Source: Manduca sexta
Taxonomy: Eukaryota > Arthropoda > Insecta > Lepidoptera > Sphingidae
Assembly (NCBI RefSeq): GCF_014839805.1
Contig: NC_051134.1
Location: 10,509,170-10,573,169, forward strand
Length of the DNA stretch: 64,000 nt
Reading direction: 5' to 3'
A program made the translations under genes and the position numbers. Of this stretch, positions 37,001 to 49,000 are shown piece by piece; the first letter of the stretch is position 1; every line of letters begins with the position of its first letter. The notes under the pieces were generated by a model that saw nothing but the letters and a program-made list of their open reading frames with translations, was not told where the DNA came from and ran no database searches.

Positions 37001-40000
37001 TAGGTGTCAATGACAACGGATGAAACTTTCTGAAAGAGAACCCGACATAACTTGTAGATACTAATAATATACGTAAATGCGGCCTGGAAATCGTTATGAT
37101 AATTCAGAAGGCAGTCATACTTAACACGTGCAGAATCGTCAGAAAGTTTTTATCAATAGATTAACATATCAAACACCAAAGTTGTTTGGCCAAAAGCCCG
37201 CAGCTCTGGTGAAATACCCCAGAAATGGAAGAAGTTTAAAAAATATAAAATAATAATAATTAGATAAATTATTAAAGGAAAGCCGGTAGGGATCGGGTTA
37301 TATGGACCCGTCGCCACTATTTATTTACGAGACTGAGTCATTTTTGACTATGTCAGTCTCAGAGTCACTTCACAACTGCTAGGTGTTGCTCGCGGCTTCG
37401 CCCAAATTTCATCTTTCCATTCAGATTTCAATTCTATTCAGCTGTTTCTGGGTTGACATTTATTACACAATCAAACATTTTCACAGACTTTCGCATTTAC
37501 TACTTTTTGCTAGCGGCTCAAACTTTTACGAAAGATTCTTTTCCCGTTGTAAAAGGTAAATGTTGCTTGCTAAATTTGTGAATTCAATTAATTTTTTGAT
37601 AGATCACGCCGCATACACTGTCGAACTGATGTCGATTAACCATCGAATTATTATATTTTGTATATTTATTATACTTTATATAATATAGGTTCAAATATGT
37701 CTTGGTAAGAGAAATCGTGTTCAATAGTATGTTCGTAAATCGTGTTAGGCTCGCCACCTATCACAACATGGGTCGGGAATAAGCTCGGCTAAACAGAAGG
37801 AAATAAAACTCAAAATACGCCATCGTGTAAAATAACAATTGTAGAAATAAAAAATACGTCACTATTTTATTGATTTACTAAAATCGATATTTAAAAAAAT
37901 ACAAACAAAATATAAAACCTTTCTCTTAGTAACAAATTAATTCATTGCAGGTCCACTAAGTAATTAGCAGTAATGTGGTTGTCAGCAAAACACGGCCCGC
38001 GGGACCTCCACTTTACCATCCGGTCCATCCATTAAGCAGCGTCGCTCTTCCGTCAATATTTCTATTTGTTTTCATTCTTTACTTCCATTTACATTTTGCT
38101 CGCCGGAGGCCCAGGACTCCCTCTTGGAACCCCATTCTTCCTCAAATAGCATCCCTCCCTATTTATTTCTGTGCCGAAGTGGGTTAAGGCGATAATGCCT
38201 CTGAGTGTATGTATTTATGAGTTGTGGTAAATATTTATGATTTGGTCACCTACTTGCTCTATTTTTTTCCTGTCATAATAAAAACGATACTATTTGAATA
38301 TTATTCGGTGGCGAAATTGTATTGCGTGCGGGGTACAACTACAATTCCGAGGTCTCGGATTCGAATCATATTTTCTAGAAGTTATGTTGCGTTTTTTATT
38401 CAGTACCAGCTCGATGTCTTCTGGAATGAGGAATGGATCTGATATGTCTAGAATTTATGGATGTTATGTGTTCGTTCCCTTTTACATCATGGGATATACA
38501 CATTGCGAAAAGTTAGTGCGTGAGTTGGGCATCTGCCTACCCACTTAAAGATAAAAAGCGTGTGTTTGTGTGTGTGTGTGTGTGTGCGTGTGTGTGTGTG
38601 TGTGTGAATTAGAATATTTGTTATTCATAATTGATGAAGGTTTAAAACATTCTAGAATTTATTTTAAACCACCAAGTAATTAGTAATTCTTATTCAAGTG
38701 GATAATTATCAGGTCGAATTTTGGTATGAAACTTTGGCAACACCTTTTGTTCTATACAAAGTTTAAAGGAACTATTTAAATCAATCCTTATAGCAAGGAT
38801 GTTACGGTGCAAGATTGTTCAACCTAAATCCAGTTTTAATAATTAGTCAAACTAAAACTTATTGCTTAGGTAATAAAGATAACTTTTGCTTTCCCGAAAC
38901 TCTCAAACAGTTTGAAATTGGTGAGAATTTGGACCGGGTATTTTAGGTATCCTTGCCTTCCTTCCCGCAGAACAATGATATCAATTGGTTACAATGAATT
39001 TTCTTCGAAGATTGTTGGAGGCATTACTTGCATCAAATAGTTTACGAAGAACGTTAGTTTGAATAATTTGTGATTGATGTTTGTACTTCTTAAGGCCCTT
39101 TTCTTAGCCCGTTTATTTCTCCTATTGAATAATTAGATATTTATGTGGACATCAAATTTTACCGGTAGGCGAAGTATGTAGAAAAATGACAATATAATGA
39201 CTATTATGTATTTAAATGTATTTATATTTATTAAACAACCTAGAGAAAGGTGAAACTTCGCCTCCATTCTAGAATACACGCCATAGTTGCCTTTGCCTGA
39301 AACTAAGAAGAAAAGACATGAGTATAGAAAAATGAAATTTCTGGGTAAGCATATTACGTACTTTTTAACGGACTTAAAAAAAAGAGGAGGTTCTTAATTC
39401 GAGTGTACTTTTTATTCACCCACTCCAAAATTGTTAACCGGTATATATGTAGGTAATGTTGATTTTTTAGTTTTTAGTGGTTGTTGAAGGCGGTATAATT
39501 TTTAGTTAAAAAGTTTTTTGTTTGAAAAATATACCTGGCATTTTCCAGTAAGCACTGAGCCGGGATCAGAAGCCAGTTCATCTTTATGACTATATCCTTC
39601 TATCCCCTATCACGTTCAAATAAGTAGGCCATTAAATTCAACATTACGTTCTGGACACGCCTGTGTGATATGGGTAAGTGTTCCTCATTATCCAATTACA
39701 TAATGTGTACTACGTACTTAGCGTGACTGTTTCAACAATGATACTGTTACTAAGCAATTACGACCGTATTATGCCTGTATGAGGTAGGCAGAGATGTAAT
39801 GATACTTCGTTACTAATTCATCAGAATTCTTTCAATCGTATCAATGACTAGCTTTCGCCTGTGACTTCAGCCGCGTGAAAAAAATTTCCGGGGAAAGACT
39901 AGCTTATAGTACTAAGGAGTAATCTATCTGTTAGAAAAAAAATAGTCAATAACAGTTTAGTAGTTTCTTGATATTAGTGCGTTCAAGCAAACAAGCTTTT

Positions 40001-43000
40001 CAGCTTTATAGATTAGTATGGAAGTATAGATAGATGAAGGGCCTTTTGTCATTCAATTTACATACCAAAGCTACACTTAGAGGTGAGTGCATTTGGATCA
40101 ATGTTAATAGGGATTAGAAAAGCTAAAGATTTTTTTTAACTCCCTAATCGGAACTCCCCTGATTCTGAAAATTCTTTTATAACCGTTAGTGATATAGGCT
40201 ATTTCTTCTATAGAAATGGATTCAATGTAGAGGTCATGATTTTAATTTGGCCGGTATTAATACATTTATGTATAACATGAAACTTTAAAAAATAATATTC
40301 CTAATTAATTGTTATCAATTTACTTTCTCCAGAAGTCATGCAAAAATCCTTAGCTATAGCGGGGAAGTGACAAGGCCAGTGGAACCGGGCTAAGCGAGCG
40401 TGTTACGATAATAAACAGGAACCGAAGAACGTCGCCGAGGCTGTGACGTGGCGTGCCGGATGTGACACTGACCCGCTGTCACACCGCAAGGTGACACGCA
40501 TATTTGTTACTTTTTTTCAATTTCATTCTATGATTTATGACAGTGAGATACTGCACGTGGCTTAGAATTTCGCTGATTTTTTTCGTAGATTTATGCGTAC
40601 TGTAAGTTTGTTGAATTTTAATTGTATGAAGGTGATGTTAAGTGATAAATGGTTTAATGATTAACTTGTTGATAAGAGTGACAGCCATCTAGGGGTTATA
40701 AAAGACGATTCTATCATTATCTTCACTAAGGATGAAAGAAAAATGTCAACTGCCGAGAGATGTTACGCTTAATAAAACGCAGTTATGTCGAGCTGCTTAA
40801 TTGTTTTCTCATACGCAATAATTCATATTATCATCATTATCATCAGCCTCCTCCAAAGATTTCCAGACGGACCTGTCGAAAGCGGTCTGCATCCAACGTG
40901 TTTCTGTGACCTTTATCAAGTCGTCTGTCCACCTTGCACTCCTTGCAGGTGTACGTCCAACGCTGCGCTGACCAGTAACAATACATACAGAAACTCAGAA
41001 AATAAAGACAACATCCTCAAAAAAGGAAAGTCACTGCAATTATAAATTCATTTTTTTTTATTCTGATTATAAGAGACATTGAGTGTCAATTCTAAAATCA
41101 CCACTATCACTGTCTTAAACAAACCACTCCCGTGACGTTATGAATCCAAATTACACGTTGGTGTGACAAGCGATCACGTGTGAAGATCTAAAGACGTTTC
41201 AAACGGATTCAGGTCAAGTATAGCACGTCCGTACGTCACGCACCACGACCGAGTGCCCTTATTTACGTCCCTAATCCCAGATTGAAGGTTATGAAGACCC
41301 CGGATCGGACTTGCAAAGGATTTTGCGATATTGGTATTGTCTATTTGTGGACTTTGAGGTTTGAATTGGGGTGGAAATCGAATGCCACGTTTAATTTGCA
41401 ATGCATATTATGTTTTATGTTTACCTTCTCATTCGAACATTAATCTACAGAAATAGCGATTAATATATTTTCTTTTGTGTAAAAAATGTTTCTGATTAAA
41501 TTTGGACATCTTAATTGTCTTGTTCTGGCCATATCATTATAGCTCGAAGCTCGCTTTACCATTTAAAGAGAAAATTTGAGGTCTGTTTATTGTAAAAGTA
41601 TGTAGGTAATAGGTATATTATGTACATATTGTTGTTCTATTCCTTTATTATTTACCGCGTCGGTTATGAAATTAGGGATTCACGCCAGTTCCGTTCCTTC
41701 TGAAATCTGTCTTTTATCCAATAACTTTATTACTCGCTTACTTACTTTCCTATTTAAGATAAACTAGGTTTACAGAGTAAATATTTGCTTCTCTTTGTTT
41801 ACGATAGTACGTACATACTGTTGTTGCGTTACAATAACACGTAACATCTTACTAATATTACAAACATGTTCGTATATGAAATCCATGCAGACAGATATAA
41901 AGTATGTTATCGGAATAAAAACTATATTATTAGGTTGCTGGAATACCGACCACCGTACACAAGGTGTCAAAACTCGCCACAGTGGCCCACGCAGGTAAGT
42001 GTGTCGGGTTCCGGGACCAGCCTGTGTATATCCGGTTCCAACAGGCCGGCATAATTGTGCCGACTGCCGAGAGGAATGTTAGTCAACATTCTTTTGGATC
42101 CCATTCTACTTACCATCAGGTGCAGTGGGGTTACTATGCCGTGCCAGCATCAAAGAAAAGGTAAAGTTGAAGGAACACTAAAAGTACTTACCATGCATAA
42201 TATTGTCCCTGATGATCTGGACATGGTGATCGCGGTCAGGTCGCGTGTGCTCGTGCCAGAAGCCGACTACATGTCCCAGCTCGTGGACCACGATGCCGAA
42301 CTTATCACAGTTCTTGCCGATTGATATGGCCTGAGCGCCACCACCTCTCTTGCCGACGAAGGAGCAACACCTGTAGGTAGGGTTGGTTAGGTAACAATAA
42401 GATAGCATCACGGCTTTTCGTGTTTTAGGAGTAGGCAGAACGGTATCAAACCTTAATTTTGTTAGCAGTTATTAGTTATAAAGATAAAATTGAGGGGATC
42501 TTCAAAGTTGATCTTCTTCCGCAAGGACTATGAGTCAGGAAGAGCCGAGTGCAAAACTAGTATTAAATACTTTAGTAGATAAACCTTGTAAATCGATCGA
42601 AACTCTTAATTGTTAGCAAACAGAAGTTTTGCTAACTTTATACTCGTCTGCAAAGTTGTGTACTGCCTGCATCAGTTTTGAATCGCCGCTTCATAAATTA
42701 ACCCAATAATTTTATTCAATAGAAATTTATTGGCATAAATAAATTAGCTACCATTAACCACATCAATTGGTATTTTATTTTATATAAGTTATAGGTTGAT
42801 GAACAAGAGACAATAAGCTAGAAGTTCCAGTCTTCTACCATAATGATGAGGAAATAGCTACTCAGAATCTATCATTGGACAAATTTTGTGTTCTCAACGT
42901 ATGGCCCCAAGATATAGTTTAGTTTAACAAACTTTTATTAAACCGTGACCCAAAATTTACATCGTGCACGTTGCTTTTTAATATAGAGATGAGCCAAACG

Positions 43001-46000
43001 CAATCATTTACTTGAAATCATTTTCATTGAATATTACAATGACACAGAAACATGAGAGGTGGAATGTCATCGCTATTTGCAAGATATTACCGCCTCTGAG
43101 CTCATAGTAACATGATTTTTTATTTATATCTGCTGACTTAGGGTTACTCAATTTATGTAATTGAATTGATGCCGTTCTGAATCATGATTAGATCAAATCT
43201 CAACATTTTGTTTCTTCAGCTGATCCTATACTTTGTATATTTTTAATGCGAGCATTGGATATCAGAAGAGTATAAATAGTTTCTTTCCGACAATCTTGTA
43301 GACTGGCGAGGATAAACGTGTATCAACAGTTTATTCTTTAAAAAAGTATCCTGAACCGTCGGGAATGCATGAAACGATTGATGAAATTGATGCGAGAGAA
43401 GTATGCAATCCATCTCCTCTTAACCTCAATGGCATAAAAGCGTGGTGCTTTGTATGTATCAGGTTATACACTATCTGGACCAATGCACTCATAAGATGCA
43501 GTAGAGTCATATCGCCGTGTTTTATAAGTCTAACTTACCCGCAAGGCCTCTCAGTGAACACAATATAATCCTTATGCATATCAGCATCTCTCTCCACAAA
43601 TTTGACGCAAGTGAAGTTCTCCCAATGCCTCATGGCCTGCTTGAACAGTGACTTGTGAGCACCGCTGAAGTTTCCATCTATCTCGTACGGTATCACACCA
43701 TTCTCCCAAATTCGCTCCTTTCGGTTCGTCGCCGCGCGAATAGATCGATGTCTCTTTTTTGTCTGTTGAAAAGAAAAGGACAGATACTATGTGATTGATG
43801 TAGGTCTTTGACTCTTGCCCTGATTATTAGCGAGATGACATCGTGCCCTTAATAATCTAAAAGCCCGTGGTTTACTTTTCTCACGCCTATGCTGTTGATT
43901 CCTTGCTCGAGTTGCGTGTTTTGGTTTTTCGTATTTGGAATGTGATTCATATTTAAATTGAAGTAGACACTTGGCATTATGAGTCACATACTCTATGCAG
44001 TGATTCGGACTGAGCTAGTTTAAATCTAGAAAAGTCTACGGCTGAATTAGCGAGAACGGTAAGGCGGTAAGTCTATCGTCCCATCTTTTAGTTTAAGGAC
44101 AGCAATAAAATTAGCATTTTGTTCATAGTAATGTACAAAGGGGTTAGTTGCTAGCTAAATATTAATATCACTGCTGATGTTGCTGCTGTTTATACAATTT
44201 AAGGAGGATCACAATTGAGAACAGACGATTATGTTTGCGAAGTGAATTTAATACATTATAGTATATTAAAGTCAGCTATCCAATTTGGTATAACCCCTAT
44301 TAATCTAAACAACGCGAGTCGCGTGAAAGTAGCTGACATAATTGGTTAATTCGCATAACAGCCGGAGTGCAAAGACCCCAGTAAAGCCGCTATTATGTAG
44401 ACCGCTAAATGGGCAACGCATTTTGCCGCAACCGGTACAATAATTAGTCAAACGCGTAATACGATCGATTCAATTAATTTTAAACTGATGACATTTTTGG
44501 TCAGACGTGTTTCATTTAGCTGCATTTCGAACACATTTCATTGGTATCCAATTGCACTGAATTGTAAACTATATTTTAAGTGTTACGAGTGTTTAATGTG
44601 AGCGTGAATCCATTAGGACGATTAACCAATATATGTTAGATAATATGTTAGTAGTGTTGGCACATTATTTAATTTTGATGCTAAAATGTGTTGGTGCATT
44701 AGGTATTATTAAACCACTAGCCAAACTAAAACCTTTTTAAACTGGAACTTACAAAGGCACTCCACAATTGTATGCCCTACATATCATTTCGGTATCAATG
44801 CATTACAGTAAACCGATTTGACTCTCTGACTGCCTCGGTGGCGTAGTTGTACTACATGTGCGAAACGGCAGCGCACTGAGGTCCTGGGTTCGAATCCCGG
44901 ATTAGGCAAAGTGATATTTGGGTTTTCTGCTCAGTTTCAGCCCTAGATTAACATGTAGGCTATTTTTAATCCCGGTAATTTGTTTCCATGGGAAATAACG
45001 GGATTTTTAATCAGATTTTAAGTAGATGGCGTAGTTATCTTACAGATGGTGCTATGAACAATTTTTTTTCGGTTGTGTATTAACCCTAAAATAGACACCA
45101 GAAAAAATCGCTGCAGCTAGAGATTTTCATTTTAGGAGGGGCCTCATTTTATTAATTTACAACAGGCCATTACGATGTCTCATGCCACTGACAACCATCG
45201 ATTATTCCTCTGCTATAATGGTTGTTTATCTCCAGTAATAATCGTTTGTCACCAGATGACCTAATTTCTCGTTGTTATAAAAATATTCTGTGTTAATTTC
45301 ATTAATTTAACTCAAATAAAACTCACTATCATTTATAAATATGAAAGCGTGATAACTCGAATAACTTAATTCAATTGAAGTCTAAATATCTCTAACACTA
45401 CTATATCAATAGTTTGGTATGCCATCCCTCGCATATTCGCACAAAGCTTTGCTTTCACTAGCGCGTACTCTTGGCCTCATTATTTTGACTGCACATGCTC
45501 TAACGAAGCTTATTCCTCATGTTTGCATTATTTAAGCCGAATAGTACATTATCTGAACAGCTGCATATCCTCTGCGGCGTTTGATATTCAAACACTATTA
45601 TTTTCTAATGCCACAAAACAATTATTATATCCTTGGAAGTTGCTGTCATTAAATTATAAAATACGTACCTGAGTGTCATTATATGCTCTGGTCTCGACCA
45701 TCTCCAAATCTTCGTCCGTGTCTCGAAATACCATATTTTGAAACTGTTGGTTATCAGTATAGTTCTCCTTCGGCTGTGGTTTCAATTCAAATCTCTCTTC
45801 AAACTCATGTTCTGGTATTTGAAACTTCTTTTCTCCTTGTTCGTTACTGTTCCGTTTTTTGTGGTGACGAAAAAATTTTTTCCTCACAAAATGTGATTCT
45901 GTGTTTATTTCCTCCATTTTTATTAAGTTTTGGCCAGTTCTCTCACTTGAATGGATGTTTCTTAACCTGAAAAATTACTTGTTAGACGTAATTTTTGTAA

Positions 46001-49000
46001 TCGCTTATGGTATAATTATTCGTGAGTGTTGTAATGAAAAGTTACTACGTTTGCGCAGTCTATAACATGAAAAGCAAATTGTTATTTAAATGTCTATATT
46101 ATTAGACCTATCAAATAGAGATATGTCATGAAGGTAGCTATAATAGATATACTTAGGAAAATCAACATTTTCCATCAACGTCTTTCCTTCATATTACGAA
46201 CCAAAATATTTTATAGAGGCAGTAGCTCGAAGAGAGTAAACAATTACAATTGTATATTATCAATCCCTTCAGTAATTTTATCTTATGAAGTAAAAACAAT
46301 TTATTTATCATACTATAAAATCTTATTAAACAACTAAAACTTCAAGCTCAAAAGAACATGATAATTCAGTTGGAATAAGAGTATTCAAGTTTCTCTTCGC
46401 AAAATTAAATTTATTTCAGATTTTTAAACAAGTCGGTGGAATTCTGCTATTTGCGTACAAATGGAGATAATGAATGGCCGTGCAGATTGTTAGACTTCAT
46501 TTAGGATCGCATTTGTAGGCACTATGTCTACAAGTGTCTACTAGGTTTTCGTCGGTGCCCCTACTAGAGAAACTAGAAGACAGTTCGTATTTTTTTAGTG
46601 GTTAATTTAATTTTAGTGTTAAATTCTACAAGGCGATTTTTTGTCCTTAGTTACTAGAACATTGGAATAGAATAAATAAAGTTTACGGCACTTACAAAAT
46701 TATTTGCAAGTGCCGTAAACTAATTACTCTTACTCTTAAAATAAACTAATTTTTGTTTCGATCATATTATTTACCTAAACATTTATTTTCCTTGGCCTTT
46801 TGGTCTACAACAAGATACAGATGCAAATGATTTGGTTTTTTTCAGATTTCAGATCTTAAATACTTTCTGGCCTTGTTTATTTCATTTTAGGAAGGAACAA
46901 TATGCTTTCCTACGATTTTAAAATAATTTACCATCATTTACAGAATTCAAGTAATGGCTTCAAAGGAGTCCTCAACCTAGATATTCAAAGGAAAGCACAT
47001 TTTCTGCAAAGCATTAAAACGTTACAGAAATCTTCATTTGACATCAAATTTCATTTCATATTCCTTGCTAACCTTTTCACATTTTGCCACGGCATTGCAG
47101 TAAGTCGTCTTAAAATAAATGGTAAAGGCAACCGTAGCTTTGAGTTGGTGCAATTACGTGGCACGTTTTTCAACGAGCCTTATTCAGGACTGAAGATCCT
47201 TTGCTGCCAACAAGAGCAAGCAAAAAAACCAGCTTTAAATATTCAAGTAGAACTAATACTAAGCTGTATTAATATGCTAAGTTCTGGATAATTGATTGAA
47301 TGAGGTTACTGGTATACGTTAACTAGATTCTATGAATGTCTTTTGTTCTTTTGTGTATTTGAGTTTGGAGAAAATCCCTCTTTTGTAAGTGATATATGAT
47401 TATACTAAGTATTTTACTTGATATATCGTATTAACAATAGAAAAAATAAAAAACAACTTTCTATCTTTAATTTATCATTACTTACCGTCTTCCGTTTCCA
47501 TGTCGTCTTCTCCTCCTTTTACGTCTACCACTTGCCTCTTCAACTAAGTTTTGTAAACTCTCCGTTGGCTTCAACAAATCATTCCCTTCAGCATTACCGT
47601 CTAAACTTAGATCAGTTTTTTTAATTTTATCTTCATCTTGCTCATTCGTAGGTATAACACCGTTAGTAGGCGCCGGAGCGACAGTCATATTCTCAGGCAG
47701 ATCTTTAAACTTTATGTAATTGTTAGAATCGCCTGTAATTTCTCTACTATTGCTCTGTATTTTGTTCGTCGTCTCATCTACTTTGTTTGAAACATTTGAT
47801 ATCTGTATATGTGGGTATAGCTCGTCTAAATTCAATATGCTGTCTGTGGATATGTTTACAACTAAAACGCCGTCTTGCTCAAGGCTATCGTATTCGGTCA
47901 GGTTATCCGTTAAGTACGTTTGGTTTGCGTGATCCGATATGGTTTGGTTAATGGTTGTGTTTGTGGAATTATCTAGCATGTCCTCGGGTAATAATTTACC
48001 GTTCTTCAATAATAGGGATTTATCCAACCCGGCTGGTAAAGTCTGTGGAAAAATGAGTTATTTTTAGGGAAATGAAGACCAGTCAGCCACATATGTAGCT
48101 GAAAAAATTCAAAACTCCAACTTACCTACACACTTTTTGTGCTCAATTTTTTTTTCTTCATAATAATACAATAGAATGCTTTAGTTCACACAAAGAAAAC
48201 ATATTTCGATGATATTTAAACTGTACAGGCGATTTGAAGTTTTGAATTTATTCAGCTACTTTTCAGCCTGACTATACATGATTTTTGTTTAACTTCGTGA
48301 TAGTAAGCATCTGTAATTTTTTGTTATACTTCAAATTAATTAATAATTATAAAATTAAATGAATCGGTTTTTTAATTTACACCTAATTAGTTCTCAAAGA
48401 AAATATAATAAAATTTCACATAATTCTGGCAATCATTATAAAATTTATGTTAGCAACGTCTTATACCGTGTCTTAATTATTTTTTTATTGCTGTTTTTAA
48501 ATTACTAACACGACATCTGAAGATTAAGTCACTTTTGCATAGAATTGCTTTTTAACCTAGTGCCGAGTAACATTACATAATGTCTATATAGGTTAGTACG
48601 GCACGGTCAGTAAATACAGTGCCTTCCATTCACAAAACCTCACAGTGAGAGATATTGCAGCCTCGACGATCGCGAGAATTATGGCAACCTTATTGAGTAT
48701 AACCGAACAAGACTAGAACACCGATGTGATGATTAAATTATTTAGGCCAATAGAAAATATACCCCGTACTCTTCCATAATTAAAGTATTACCCTAGTACT
48801 ACTACTCTAGTAAAATGAATGATTTCTATTATTTACTACATCGAGTAATGTAAGCTTACTTTCGTCATCAGAGCAGCATCGTTATACTTCTTCGGTTTAT
48901 CTTGAGACAGTGGTAGCGGTTGCTTCGTCCTCTTCCTCAGTATATCTGGCAATCCCTCTTCTTCTACTTGCAGTCCTTCTAGAAGCACCTCTTTTTTCAG

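Larger units (their letters stand above)
34876..42191 (-). other. 9.3 kb-class tolloid intron inside the protease domain (7316 bp)
   Basis: The measured length is 7316 bp. It separates the HExxH exon from the Met-turn exon. Contents: Helitrons (35232-35774 and 39848-40030), SINE1 reverse (36012-36326), SINE2 (38300-38607), an RTE-like LINE end (40841-40990) and repeat B (41939-42160). The rest is AT-rich without recognisable features. Confidence 0.7.

Noticed and set aside
34876..42191. Apparent 9.3 kb size of the intron in the protease domain
   Set aside because: Subtraction of coordinates gives 7316 bp; the larger figure in the summary and in two feature texts is an overestimate and the coordinates should be trusted.
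44831..44915. Possible tRNA gene with perfect B box
   Set aside because: The A and B boxes are present, but I could not fold acceptor and anticodon arms, and the flanking 'ggcaaagtgatat' is the SINE2 body seen in other copies.
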